A program made the position numbers and the translations under genes. Positions 17,129-26,635 of a stretch of 64,000 bases of DNA are shown here, in pieces. Every line of letters begins with the position of its first letter. Position 1 is the stretch's first letter. The DNA is from Pseudocolwellia sp. AS88 (GTDB taxonomy: Bacteria; Pseudomonadota; Gammaproteobacteria; Enterobacterales; Alteromonadaceae), in assembly GCF_030551755.1 (NCBI RefSeq), contig NZ_JAUPEC010000017.1, forward strand, positions 1-64,000, given 5' to 3'. The notes beneath the pieces were generated by a model. The model was not told where the DNA came from. It was given only the letters and a program-made list of their open reading frames with translations, and searched no databases.

Positions 17129-19711
17129 CTAGCGACAACTCATAGTTAAATGTTCTGCATCAATAGACTCAACCGTTATATTCGCAAGGTCTAATGTAAA
17201 TTGTCCTTTAGACGTCAATTTAAATGGTGAAGTTAAATCTCCCATTTTCATACCTGCTTTACTAAAACAATGCATATCTATTGATAAACTTTGCCAAGTA
17301 TTAGGAATTAATTGATTAACCAATGATTTGATATCAATTACAGCCCCGCAGTAATCTTGGCCTTCACATTCCATCGATAGCATGAGTTCTTCGTTTACAT
17401 AAGCAGATGTTTTCACCATAAATGTAAGTGCCGAACCTTGTGCTAAATCAGGTCTAAAATCTTCCCTGAAGCTACTCTTACTTTCGATCATAACACCGGC
17501 ATTTGTAGCCCCATCAAATTCCAATTGCATCGCATCTTCCTGAACATGGTAATCTGTAGTTCGGTATTTTAAGCCTTTAATAGTATATGCATTTGTTTTC
17601 ACTTCAATTTCATTATCACCAGATACCAACCACAACAACCACGGTTTTTTCATGGTTCCCATATAAATCTCACGCGTAATTGAATCAGTTGCTGTACGAT
17701 CGAACTTTTCATTCAGCTCATCAGATAAAACATTATCATCACCATATTTCAAACCAAAGCCATACGGTAGTAACGGTTCATAAATAGCATCATAACGGTT
17801 AACAGCCGTTTGATTAGGTAACTTAGGCCAAGAAAATGATAGCTTTCCTGTAAAATCATACTGAGTTTCATTATTTGCAGATTGAAGAATAACATCAGCT
17901 ATTCCTTGCCCTTCAGTACCCGGTAACCAAACAGCTACAAATGCATCAGAGGCGTTTATCTCAGCATTTACCCACATCGGTCTACCACTTATAAATAAAG
18001 CAACTACTGGTATACCTTTAGCTTTTAAAGACTTTAATAAAGCAAGGTCGCGTTTTTCACCTAATTGATAATCGAGATCGGTTCTATCGCCATGCCCTTC
18101 TGCATAAGGTTCTTCACCAAACACAACAATAGCCACATCAGGTTTTACCGAGTATTCACCTTCAACATTGAGAGTTGTAGTTCCACCGGCAGCGTGAACT
18201 TGTTCAGCTATACCTTGATAAATAGAAGTTCCACCGGGGAATTCTTTATTGGTATTTTCAGTACCTTGCCAAGTAACAGACCAACCACCCGATTGCTTAG
18301 CAATATTATCCGCACCATCGCCAGCCACTAAAATATGCTGTTTAGGAGAAAGTGGTAAAAGATTGTTTTTGTTTTTTAGTAAAACCAAAGATTGACGAAC
18401 TGAATCTCTTGCTAAGGCTCGATGTGCTTTAGCGCCTATTAACTCATTTTTACCTGATAAAACTCTATTTGCAGGACTAGGCTTATTAAATAAACCGGCT
18501 CTTAATTTCACACGTAAAATACGACTAACCGCATCATCAATTCGAGCTTGTTTAATTTCGCCTGCTTTAACTTGCGCAATAATATTTTCATAAAGAGGTT
18601 TCCAAGCACTCGTTGGAACCATAAAAATATCCAAGCCCGCATTTACTGCTTGAGCACAGTTTTCGTTTGAACAACCTTTTACTTGCCCATGACCATTCCA
18701 ATCGCCCACAATAAAACCATCAAACCCCATTTTGTCTTTTAAAACATCATTAAGTAGGTATTTACTGCCATGAATTTTATTACCATTCCAACTATTAAAA
18801 GATGCCATAACAGATTGAGCGCCTGCATTTAAACCACCGATATAACCTTGGGCATGCAGCTTATAAAGATCAGCTTCCGAATCAATATTATCCCCCTGAT
18901 CATCACCCCCAACGGTTCCACCATCACCTAAAAAATGTTTAACGGTACTAATAACACGGCTTTCACCTAGAAAGTTATCGCCTGCAGTGCCTTGTAGTCC
19001 TTTAACAATAGAAGCCGCATACGTTTTAACTATTTCAGGATCTTCTGAATAACCTTCATAAGTTCTGCCCCAACGATCATCACGAACAACGGCAACAGTA
19101 GGAGCAAATACCCAATCAATACCTGTAACTAAAACTTCTTTAGCAGTAACAGCAGCAATGTCTTCAATCAATTTAGGATTATTAGCAGCACCTAAACCTA
19201 TATTATGTGGAAATAAGGTAGCGCCAATAACATTGTTATGGCCGTGAACCGCATCTGTTCCCCACATGGTTGGAATATTGATACCGTCTAAACTATCATC
19301 AACCGATGCTTGATACATATCTTCTGCAAGCTGTGCCCAATCACTTGGAGTTGCATCTTTATTGCCATAAGGAAACGAAGAACCACCATTTAAATAAGAT
19401 CCAAAACCATATTTGCGCATGTCTGCAACAGTAATATCTCTAATTTCTGGTTGGATCATTTGAGCAACTTTTTGCTCTAAAGTCATTTTAGCAAGCCACT
19501 CTTGAATCTGACTTTCGATTTGTGGATCTGTTTTTACTTCAGAATTGAGCTTTGGCCAAATTCTATTTTTTTCTTCTATAATTTTTGCACTATTGTTTTG
19601 CTCAACACCTGTACATCCAAATATCAAAATCCCCAAAGAAAAACTTAAAGTAAGCGTCGCTGCTATATTATTTACGGAGACACTTAGTAAACTTTTATTA
19701 TATTTTTTCAT
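17129..19711 (-). CDS. Lipoprotein GH3 beta-glucosidase (ExoP-like)
   Basis: 860 residues. Lipoprotein signal with lipobox LIFGC at about residues 29-33, so it is anchored to a membrane facing the periplasm or cell surface. GH3 N-terminal domain from about residue 60 (MTLEQKVAQMIQPEIRDI), with VKHFLGDGG and the nucleophile Asp in FDGFIVGDWNGHGQ; GH3 C-terminal domain with the HRALARDSVRQSLVLLKN start and VVFGEEPYAEGHGDRTDL. A further C-terminal domain of about 180 residues resembles the extra domain of ExoP-type exo-1,3/1,4-beta-glucanases. Likely role: releasing glucose from beta-glucans or cellobiose outside the cytoplasm, feeding the GH1 enzyme and transporter encoded divergently. It may share the operator at 19957. 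Confidence 0.9.
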   Translation of the reverse strand: MKKYNKSLLSVSVNNIAATLTLSFSLGILIFGCTGVEQNNSAKIIEEKNRIWPKLNSEVKTDPQIESQIQEWLAKMTLEQKVAQMIQPEIRDITVADMRKYGFGSYLNGGSSFPYGNKDATPSDWAQLAEDMYQASVDDSLDGINIPTMWGTDAVHGHNNVIGATLFPHNIGLGAANNPKLIEDIAAVTAKEVLVTGIDWVFAPTVAVVRDDRWGRTYEGYSEDPEIVKTYAASIVKGLQGTAGDNFLGESRVISTVKHFLGDGGTVGGDDQGDNIDSEADLYKLHAQGYIGGLNAGAQSVMASFNSWNGNKIHGSKYLLNDVLKDKMGFDGFIVGDWNGHGQVKGCSNENCAQAVNAGLDIFMVPTSAWKPLYENIIAQVKAGEIKQARIDDAVSRILRVKLRAGLFNKPSPANRVLSGKNELIGAKAHRALARDSVRQSLVLLKNKNNLLPLSPKQHILVAGDGADNIAKQSGGWSVTWQGTENTNKEFPGGTSIYQGIAEQVHAAGGTTTLNVEGEYSVKPDVAIVVFGEEPYAEGHGDRTDLDYQLGEKRDLALLKSLKAKGIPVVALFISGRPMWVNAEINASDAFVAVWLPGTEGQGIADVILQSANNETQYDFTGKLSFSWPKLPNQTAVNRYDAIYEPLLPYGFGLKYGDDNVLSDELNEKFDRTATDSITREIYMGTMKKPWLLWLVSGDNEIEVKTNAYTIKGLKYRTTDYHVQEDAMQLEFDGATNAGVMIESKSSFREDFRPDLAQGSALTFMVKTSAYVNEELMLSMECEGQDYCGAVIDIKSLVNQLIPNTWQSLSIDMHCFSKAGMKMGDLTSPFKLTSKGQFTLDLANITVESIDAEHLTMSCR

Positions 19712-19956
19712 AAAAAACCTACGTATTCATAGATACATCTTCTACTAAAACTAGCTCAACAGTATAGTTTTGTACCATCTTTAAAAAAATTATTATTGTT
19801 TTTTAATCAAGAACAACCCCGATCAAATTTATTAAAATGTTATATAAAACAATCAAAAAGGCACCTATCATCATTATTATAACTTCATTCAAGCACTGAT
19901 ATATCCAATAGAATATAAAATTTATTGACCTTTTATAGATAAAACACTAACCTAAA

Positions 19957-19970
19957 TGTAAGCGCTTTCA
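19957..19970. promoter_or_regulatory. LacI-family operator
   Basis: TGTAAGCGCTTTCA, a CG-centred near-palindrome with the central AAGCGCTT typical of LacI-family operators. It lies between the divergent GH3 and GH1 genes, 246 bp from the GH3 start and 243 bp from the GH1 start, and is the best candidate target for the LacI-type regulator at 23293. Confidence 0.55.
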
Positions 19971-20012
19971 TAGTGGTATTTTAAATATCTCTAGTGGCCC
20001 ATGTAAAAAATT

Positions 20013-20174
20013 ATACCAATTTGATTAATGAAGTGATCTACTTTTTCATGAGGAAAAATGGATAATTACAAGGCATAAAATTTAGTAAGTAGTTATTCTA
20101 CTTATAAATTTTATAACGCCGTCATTATTAATTTTAACCGTTAAAAATGAGCAGTTAATTAATCAACTTGGTAT
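20013..20174. mobile_element. MITE-like element, about 162 bp
   Basis: Terminal inverted repeats ATACCAATTTGATTAA (20013-20028) and, at the other end, the reverse complement with one mismatch (20159-20174). No coding capacity. The inside contains an AAAATTT-type stem around 20080-20115 that could form a long hairpin. The layout and the ends resemble small non-autonomous elements I associate with Colwellia-like genomes. It lies between the LacI operator and the GH1 start, ending 38 bp before the ATG. Confidence 0.6.
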
Positions 20175-20212
20175 TACATATTTTAATTCTTAAACTATTG
20201 CTTGGACGTAAC

Positions 20213-21541
20213 ATGAGAAAACTATCATTACCTGCAGATTCTAAAATGCTCACCTCTTCATTCACTTATGGTGTAGCAACTGCCTCATTTCAAATAGAAG
20301 GTGGCATCGACTCCCGATTACCTTGTATTTGGGACACTTTTTGTGCGACTCCAAATAAGATAGTTGATAATTCAAATGGTGCTATAGCTTGTGACCACTT
20401 TAATTTATGGGAAGACGATATAAATTTAATTGAATCGTTAGGTGTAGACGCTTACCGTTTATCAATTTCTTGGCCTAGAGTTATGCACAAAAATGGCGAG
20501 CTAAATAAAGAAGGAGTTCAATTTTACCTTAATATTTTAGAACGCTTAGAGCAAAAAAACATTAAAGCCTTTGTTACCCTATATCATTGGGATTTACCAC
20601 AACACATTGAAGACAATGGTGGTTGGTTAAATCGTGAAACCGCATTTTTATTTGCAGAATATGCAGACAAAATATCTAAAGCGATTGGTCACAAAGTACA
20701 TTCGTTTGCGACTTTGAACGAACCCTTTTGTAGTGCTTACTTAGGTTACGAAATAGGTATACATGCTCCAGGTAAAGTAGGAAAAGAATTTGGCAAGAAA
20801 GCTGCTCACCATCTACTACTCGGTCATGGTTTAGCATTACAAATACTTAATAAAAACTGCCCTGACGCACTAAATGGTATTGTTTTAAACTTCACGCCCT
20901 GTTATTCAACAAGTGAAAAAGAAGAAGATATTGAAGCGACTAAATTTGCCGATGACTATTTCAACCAATGGTATGCAAAGCCAATATTTGATGGTGCTTA
21001 CCCTGATATTATCAATCAACTTCCAGAAGAGAATCGCCCTGAGATTTTCCCTGGTGATATGGAAATTATTTCACAACCTAACGACTTCTTTGGTATTAAC
21101 TTTTATACTCGCGCTATCTACAAAGCCGATAAAGAAGAGCATTTCGTTCAACTAGATCCACCTGCACCAAGAACGGATATAGGTTGGGAAATTTACCCAC
21201 AAGCACTGAATCAATTATTAACATCACTTCACGAAATTTATGAGCTACCGCCTATTTACATAACCGAAAATGGCGCAGCAATGAACGACCAACTAGAAGA
21301 TGGCGAAGTGCATGATATTGATCGAGTAAACTATTACCAACAACATTTATCAGTGGTAGATAATGCTATTAAAAGCGGAATAAAAATTGATGGATATTTT
21401 GCTTGGAGTTTAATGGATAATTTTGAATGGGCTGAAGGTTACTTAAAAAGATTTGGTATTGTTCATGTGGATTATGAAACTCAAAAAAGAACCATTAAAG
21501 CCAGCGGCTTAGCTTATAAAAACTTAATATCAAATAGATAA
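20213..21541 (+). CDS. bglA: GH1 beta-glucosidase
   Basis: 442 residues, the normal GH1 length, starting at the ATG at 20213; an in-frame TTG at 20168 falls inside the MITE end and is rejected. The family landmarks are present: FTYGVATASFQIEGG near the N-terminus, the acid/base Glu in ATLNEPF, and the nucleophile Glu in YITENGAAMND, with the aglycone-binding FAWSLMDNFEWAEGYLKRFG. No signal peptide, so it is cytoplasmic and hydrolyses imported cellobiose or other beta-glucosides. A stem-loop separates it from the transporter gene downstream. Confidence 0.92.
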   Translation: MRKLSLPADSKMLTSSFTYGVATASFQIEGGIDSRLPCIWDTFCATPNKIVDNSNGAIACDHFNLWEDDINLIESLGVDAYRLSISWPRVMHKNGELNKEGVQFYLNILERLEQKNIKAFVTLYHWDLPQHIEDNGGWLNRETAFLFAEYADKISKAIGHKVHSFATLNEPFCSAYLGYEIGIHAPGKVGKEFGKKAAHHLLLGHGLALQILNKNCPDALNGIVLNFTPCYSTSEKEEDIEATKFADDYFNQWYAKPIFDGAYPDIINQLPEENRPEIFPGDMEIISQPNDFFGINFYTRAIYKADKEEHFVQLDPPAPRTDIGWEIYPQALNQLLTSLHEIYELPPIYITENGAAMNDQLEDGEVHDIDRVNYYQQHLSVVDNAIKSGIKIDGYFAWSLMDNFEWAEGYLKRFGIVHVDYETQKRTIKASGLAYKNLISNR

Positions 21542-21590
21542 CTCATAAGTTATACCCACAATTACAAATAAAAGATTGGTAAACAGTTAT

Positions 21591-21630
21591 AGAGAATTAA
21601 CAGCGATTAAAGCTTTTAATTCTCTATTTT
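21591..21630 (+). terminator. Stem-loop between bglA and the transporter gene
   Basis: AGAGAATTAA (21591-21600) pairs perfectly with TTAATTCTCT (21616-21625), with an inner AGC/GCT pairing, followed by ATTTTATTG. It probably ends or attenuates the bglA transcript. Confidence 0.6.
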
Positions 21631-21644
21631 ATTGATAAAAATAA

Positions 21645-21660
21645 ATCGGTCTAAACCGAT
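21645..21660. promoter_or_regulatory. Palindromic operator-like site before the transporter
   Basis: ATCGGT-CTAA-ACCGAT, a perfect 6-4-6 palindrome ending 29 bp before the transporter ATG. It differs from the AGCGCT-type site at 19957. The cognate protein is unknown. Confidence 0.4.
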
Positions 21661-21689
21661 AATAATAAAAATAACTAAAGAGCATAATA

Positions 21690-23216
21690 ATGACAAGATT
21701 ACCCTTTTCAGAAAAAGTCGGTTACGCGATGGGAGATGCCGCAGCTAATTTAGTTTGGCGTGGTGCTCTGGCTTATTTAGCTGTTTTTTATACTGACACT
21801 TTTGGTTTAACTGCTGCAGCAGCTGCTTTACTATTTTTAGTTGTTCGATTATCTGATGGCATAACAGACATCATGGTTGGCATGATTGCTGACCGAACCA
21901 ACACCCGTTGGGGCAAGTTCAGACCTTGGATTTTATGGTCAACTCCCCTACTCGGTTTATTCATGGTGTTATGTTTTACCACACCAGAATTAGGCGATAA
22001 TGCAAAACTTGCTTACGCCTATTTCACTTATATCGGCTTAACCTTAGCTTACACACTCAATAACGTACCCTATTCGGCTTTAATGGGCGTAATGACCGAC
22101 AGCGATACCGAAAGAACAAGCTTATCCAGCTTCAGATTTGCAGGTGCATTTTTAGGTGGCCTTTTAGTTATGGGCTTTCTGCCAGAGTTGGTTGCCTACT
22201 TTGGTGATGGAGATGATGCTCAAGGCTATCAGTATGCCATGTACCTTTTTGCTACATTACTTGTTACCTTGATGGTGATCACATTCGCAACCACCAAAGA
22301 GCGTGTTGAAGCCCCGGTAAATCCTGACTCAAACTTGAAACAAGAGCTATGGGATTTAACCAAGAATCTACCTTTCATCATCTTACCTTTACTCTCAATG
22401 ACTTTGTTTTTCTATTACCGTGAAATCTACAGCGGCTTATTCTTTGTTTTTGTCATGTCATTAATGGGCTTCTTTATTAAAAATCTGATAAAGAAATCTC
22501 CTGACGATATGACAGGCACGCAACGTGACATGGTAGATCTATTAACCAACAAACCTTGGTTAATCTTATTAGGTATGGGATTTTTAACCATGATGTTTAA
22601 TGGTATTAAATACGGCGTTATTGCCTATTATTTTAAATACCATGTAGGTAACGAACTTATGGCTGGTCAGTACTTTGTTGCATTGTTGGTTGTCTCTATT
22701 CTTGGTGCATTGGCCACAGAACACCTATCTAAATGGCTCGGTAAAAAGAAGTTATTTATTATTTCTCTACTACTTAGCGGTATCTTAACCTCTGCATTTT
22801 ATTGGGTACCTCAAGGTAATATTACCGCCATTTTTGTATTAGGTTGTTCAGCTGAATTTTTTGCTGCCATTATGCCAACCTTATTTTTTACCATGCTAGG
22901 CGATTCAGCTGATTATTCTGAATGGAAAAACAAACGTAGAGCAACAGGTTTAATATATTCCGCAGGTACTTTTGTGCAAAAAACCGGTGGTGGTTTTGCA
23001 GGCGCTTTAGTGTTGGTGGTACTAGGCAGTTATGGTTACAACGGTATGGATGTATCAACCATTGAGCAGTCTCTTCCTGGAATGCAATTATTAATGAGTT
23101 GGATACCTGCTGCTTTCGCTTTTATCGCTGCGGCATTAATGTGCTTTTATCCATTATCAAGCGAACATAACAAACAGATATGTTCTGATTTAATTAATAG
23201 AAGAACTAATCCCTAA
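21690..23216 (+). CDS. GPH-family sugar:cation symporter
   Basis: 508 residues, about 12 transmembrane helices. The glycoside-pentoside-hexuronide family signatures are clear: EKVGYAMGDAAANLVWRGALAYLAVFYTD, the loop DRTNTRWGKFRPWILWS, NNVPYSALMGVMTDS near 125 and LGDSADYSEWKNKRRATGL near the C-terminus. Likely substrate is a beta-glucoside or cellobiose, from its position between the GH1 enzyme and the LacI regulator. It has its own leader with a palindrome. Confidence 0.88.
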   Translation: MTRLPFSEKVGYAMGDAAANLVWRGALAYLAVFYTDTFGLTAAAAALLFLVVRLSDGITDIMVGMIADRTNTRWGKFRPWILWSTPLLGLFMVLCFTTPELGDNAKLAYAYFTYIGLTLAYTLNNVPYSALMGVMTDSDTERTSLSSFRFAGAFLGGLLVMGFLPELVAYFGDGDDAQGYQYAMYLFATLLVTLMVITFATTKERVEAPVNPDSNLKQELWDLTKNLPFIILPLLSMTLFFYYREIYSGLFFVFVMSLMGFFIKNLIKKSPDDMTGTQRDMVDLLTNKPWLILLGMGFLTMMFNGIKYGVIAYYFKYHVGNELMAGQYFVALLVVSILGALATEHLSKWLGKKKLFIISLLLSGILTSAFYWVPQGNITAIFVLGCSAEFFAAIMPTLFFTMLGDSADYSEWKNKRRATGLIYSAGTFVQKTGGGFAGALVLVVLGSYGYNGMDVSTIEQSLPGMQLLMSWIPAAFAFIAAALMCFYPLSSEHNKQICSDLINRRTNP

Positions 23217-23292
23217 ATATAATATACAATAATGACTTCAATCAAAATAATGATAAAATTAACCATTATTAATTAGAAGACTATGGAATAAC

Positions 23293-24297
23293 ATGGCGAC
23301 TATTTACCAAGTTTCTGACCTTGCAGGCGTATCGCTAGCAACGGTATCACGCGTACTTAACAAAAACGCACGCGTTAGTGATAAAACCCGCGATAAGGTT
23401 CTAGCCGCTATGGAAGAACTAGGCTATCGACCAAATTCAATAGCTCAATCGCTTGCCTCAAATCGCTCTAACAGTGTTGGAATCTTAGTTTCAGAACTCG
23501 ACGGACCTATTTATGGCCAAATGATGGCTGGTATAGAATCTGAATTAAGAACAGCTGGTAAACACGCCATAATCACTACAGGTTACAGTGAAGAAGAAAA
23601 AGAAAAAGATGGTATCGAATTCTTATTAAGTAGAAATTGCGATGCCTTAATCTTACATGCCGAAGCAGTTTCCGATGAATATCTAATAGAGTTAAGTAAA
23701 GGTAAAGTACCTATTTACTTAGTCAGTCGCTACGTTAAAGAGTTAAAAGATAATTGCATTAGTATCGACAACCGTTTAGGTGGTTATCTAGCAACTAAAA
23801 TTGTTCTAGACCAAGGCCATAAAGATATTGCGTACATATCAGGCCGTCTCAACAAACCAGATACAACTAACCGATTAATAGGTCATAAAAAAGCACTTGC
23901 TGAAGAAAATATCGAATTTGATGAACAACTCTCTTTTGTGGGCGACTACAGTGAAACAGGCGGTATGGCTGGCTTAAAATACTTTATTGATAACAAGCTC
24001 AACTTTTCAGCTTTGGTTTGTGCAAATGATGAAATGGCATCTGGTGCTATGAAATATGCTAGAGAACATGGATTTAACTTACCTGAAGATCTATCAATAG
24101 TCGGTTTCGATAATGTAAGTTTTGCCAATTATCTCTACCCTAAATTAACGACTATAGACAACCCAACCAATGAAATGGGTAAAATGGCGGCTAAATTAGT
24201 ATTGAAAACAGTTTATAAACAAAAAAACATTAAGACACATAATATTTTTGAACCTAAAGTTATTATGCGCAAGTCAGTAATCATTCATAAAGGTTAA
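23293..24297 (+). CDS. LacI-family transcriptional regulator
   Basis: 334 residues. N-terminal LacI helix-turn-helix (MATIYQVSDLAGVSLATVSR) and hinge (YRPNSIAQSLASNRSNSVG), then the periplasmic-binding-like sugar-sensing domain with VCANDEMASGAMKYAREHG and SIVGFDNVSFANYLYPKLTTI. It probably senses cellobiose or glucose and controls the GH3, GH1, transporter and possibly SemiSWEET genes. The 76-bp gap after the transporter gene contains no terminator, so the two may be cotranscribed. Confidence 0.9.
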   Translation: MATIYQVSDLAGVSLATVSRVLNKNARVSDKTRDKVLAAMEELGYRPNSIAQSLASNRSNSVGILVSELDGPIYGQMMAGIESELRTAGKHAIITTGYSEEEKEKDGIEFLLSRNCDALILHAEAVSDEYLIELSKGKVPIYLVSRYVKELKDNCISIDNRLGGYLATKIVLDQGHKDIAYISGRLNKPDTTNRLIGHKKALAEENIEFDEQLSFVGDYSETGGMAGLKYFIDNKLNFSALVCANDEMASGAMKYAREHGFNLPEDLSIVGFDNVSFANYLYPKLTTIDNPTNEMGKMAAKLVLKTVYKQKNIKTHNIFEPKVIMRKSVIIHKG

Positions 24298-24475
24298 TAT
24301 TTAGTAACTATTTATCAGTCACTTGAATCTCTATAAATGATCCTCAAGATTGAGTCCATTACTAACAAATCCAAAGCTGCTATCTAACAAAATAGCTTTG
24401 GATAATTTAAGATAAAAAAACATAAAAAAACGCCAAAAATTAGCGTAAGATCCAACTAATTTAATTCATACTCAT

Positions 24476-24492
24476 CCGAAGGTATTCGGAGG
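24476..24492 (+). promoter_or_regulatory. Hairpin overlapping the SemiSWEET ribosome-binding site
   Basis: CCGAA (24476-24480) can pair with TTCGG (24485-24489) across a four-base loop. The Shine-Dalgarno GGAGG (24488-24492) overlaps the 3' arm by two bases, so the fold may lower translation. Confidence 0.35.
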
Positions 24493-24498
24493 CGCACC

Positions 24499-24786
24499 AT
24501 GACAAACATTGAAATTTTAGGCTTTGTATCCGCATTTTTAACCACCATTTCATTTTTACCTCAAACAATTCAGGTAATTAAAACACGAGACACTTCGTCT
24601 CTATCGCTTGCCATGTATAGCATTTTTACTGTTGGCGTAGCTTTTTGGTTAGTGTACGGAATAATCATAGGTGATAAGGCAGTTATTATTGCTAATTTGA
24701 TCACCTTCGTTTTGTCATCCGTGATTTTGTCCATGAAAGTATATAACGATGTAAAAATTAAGCGTGAGAAGAACGTTATTAACTAA
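24499..24786 (+). CDS. SemiSWEET sugar transporter
   Basis: 95 residues, three transmembrane helices with the PQ-loop motif FVSAFLTTISFLPQTIQVIKTRDTSSLSLAMY, the hallmark of bacterial SemiSWEETs. These work as dimers and move sugars by facilitated diffusion. A strong ribosome-binding site GGAGG precedes the ATG. Its place directly behind the beta-glucoside regulator suggests glucose or disaccharide efflux or balance within this locus. Confidence 0.85.
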   Translation: MTNIEILGFVSAFLTTISFLPQTIQVIKTRDTSSLSLAMYSIFTVGVAFWLVYGIIIGDKAVIIANLITFVLSSVILSMKVYNDVKIKREKNVIN

Positions 24787-24804
24787 CCCTGCCCCTCGTT
24801 CTAA

Positions 24805-24837
24805 AAAGACAATAGCCATTACATAGCTATTGTCTTT
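24805..24837 (+). terminator. Terminator behind the SemiSWEET gene
   Basis: AAAGACAATAGC (24805-24816) pairs perfectly with GCTATTGTCTTT (24826-24837). The remaining gap up to 25175 is AT-rich and shows no other feature. Confidence 0.65.
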
Positions 24838-25175
24838 AAAGAATATTATAAAACTTAACTTCAATACTTTTCCCTGTTTACAATCGCTACTTTTACTTTA
24901 TAAAAACTTACCCCCTCTATAGAAAGTAAATAAAATAATATACAATATTCCTCTTGTGCCAATACATTCTTTAATTATTAAATAATTCATAAATCATTAA
25001 TTAATCGACTGCCGTTATTTAGGCTATGTTTAAATATAAATCTTGCTCTACTCATGAGCGACTATAATGAGTAAATAAGTATTTATAAGTTTCGATTTTC
25101 GCCAGAAACTTTAACTAGTTACTGAAATTAATAAAAAGTATTTATTTAATAGCTGTTTACTTGAAAGGTCCCTGT

Positions 25176-26339
25176 ATGCTTTATCGATTAGCCATCGTTT
25201 TACTTTGTATTATCTCCATTACTTCTTCTGCTCAGAATATTACAGAAATAACAAAAACCTTTTCGAAAAAAGCCACATATGAACTCAAAAAACACAATAT
25301 TCCTGGGGCTGCTTTTGTTGTGATTAAAGATAACAAGATCATCGCATTAAAAATGATTGGATATACTGACAAAAATAAAACCCAGAAAATTGATAAAGAT
25401 ACCGTTTTCCGATTAGCTTCAGTGTCTAAACCTTTTGCCGCAACTATCACCACAATGCTAGCGCAAGAAAAAGTATTAAACTTATCCGAACCTATCACTA
25501 AATACGTTCCTAACTTTGTCTTGGCTCAAAAAGGTGCTGCTGCAAAAATACAGTTAAAACACATCCTCAGTCATTCAACGGGTTTAATGCCAAATGCATA
25601 CGATAACTTGCTACATGAAAACTGGAGTATGGAAAAGATCATTAGCCGATTTGACCGTGTAACACCTATTTGTAAACCTGACGTATGTTACGGCTATCAA
25701 AACATCGCTTATGGTTTTTTACAGTTTGCTATCGAAAACAGCCAGCCAAAAGATTATATAACCTTGATGAGAGAACGAATTTTTCTTCCATTAAAAATGG
25801 ATAATGCAACTGTTGGTCACAACGCTTTTATCAACAACGAAAACACCGCTAAACCTCATGTATTAATTAAGAGTCGACGTACAAACAAAAAAGACAGCAA
25901 AGGTAAATACATAAAAGAAAATGTTTGGTACCCGGTAAAAGTCGAGCCGGACTATTACAAAGTAGCGCCAGCAGCAGGTATAAACGCTAGCATTACTGAT
26001 TTAGCTAAATGGGTTAGCGCTAATATGGGTAATAACCCTGATGTATTATCACCGCATTTACTTGAAGAATTAACAACCCCAAGAATTAGAACTAAAAAAG
26101 ATATTAAGCGTAGATACTGGAAAGAAAGTTTAAAAGACGCACACTACGGTTACGGATGGCGCATATATCAATTTGAAGACAGCCCTATTATTTATCATTC
26201 AGGCTGGGTTAAAGGCTTTCGTGCTGATATAGGATATTCGCCTGAACATAAAGTCGGCTTTGCTATGTTGATGAATGCCGAATCAAACTTAATTAATAAA
26301 TTGTCTCACGACTTTTGGAAAGCAGTTCATAAAAATTAA
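25176..26339 (+). CDS. Exported serine hydrolase, beta-lactamase class C fold
   Basis: 387 residues from the ATG at 25176 (GAAAGG 7 bases upstream). Signal peptide at residues 1-20 (LYRLAIVLLCIISITSSAQ). Catalytic S-x-x-K is FRLASVSKPFA near residue 82, the Tyr motif is in YGYQNIAYGF (Y-x-N), and the third element is HSGWVKGF near the C-terminus in place of K-T-G. This combination marks the broad penicillin-binding/beta-lactamase-related family, which includes esterases and D-amino peptidases. True beta-lactamase activity cannot be claimed. Stands alone. Confidence 0.85.
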   Translation: MLYRLAIVLLCIISITSSAQNITEITKTFSKKATYELKKHNIPGAAFVVIKDNKIIALKMIGYTDKNKTQKIDKDTVFRLASVSKPFAATITTMLAQEKVLNLSEPITKYVPNFVLAQKGAAAKIQLKHILSHSTGLMPNAYDNLLHENWSMEKIISRFDRVTPICKPDVCYGYQNIAYGFLQFAIENSQPKDYITLMRERIFLPLKMDNATVGHNAFINNENTAKPHVLIKSRRTNKKDSKGKYIKENVWYPVKVEPDYYKVAPAAGINASITDLAKWVSANMGNNPDVLSPHLLEELTTPRIRTKKDIKRRYWKESLKDAHYGYGWRIYQFEDSPIIYHSGWVKGFRADIGYSPEHKVGFAMLMNAESNLINKLSHDFWKAVHKN

Positions 26340-26635
26340 TTAAGCCAGAACCAATACAACTAATCCGCTTTAATCAATCCAAGTTTAAATCAAAGTGGCA
26401 TTTACCTTAATTAGCTTATCAGCCGTTAAGCTAGTTAAGTTTTACCATCGCCATTACTACACTACACCTCAAACTTATACATCATCTCCCCCTTTTTAAA
26501 CAGGGTAATAACCTACCTTCCTAAGTTAACAATTCAACTATACTTAAGTTTTTGACTTATCTTTAATATCAGTTCAAACTAACACCAATAGCAACTCATT
26601 AGACCAGTTACCATTAGTGAATATTAGGAAAAGAA

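Noticed and set aside
20168-20212. Upstream TTG start for the GH1 enzyme
   Set aside because: It begins inside the MITE terminal repeat and adds residues not found in GH1 enzymes.
25161-25175. TTG start for the beta-lactamase-like protein
   Set aside because: The ATG at 25176 has a well-spaced site and gives a standard signal peptide.
25176-26339. Antibiotic-resistance beta-lactamase
   Set aside because: The S-x-x-K and Y-x-N motifs are shared by many esterases and peptidases, and the K-T-G motif is HSG; resistance is not supported.
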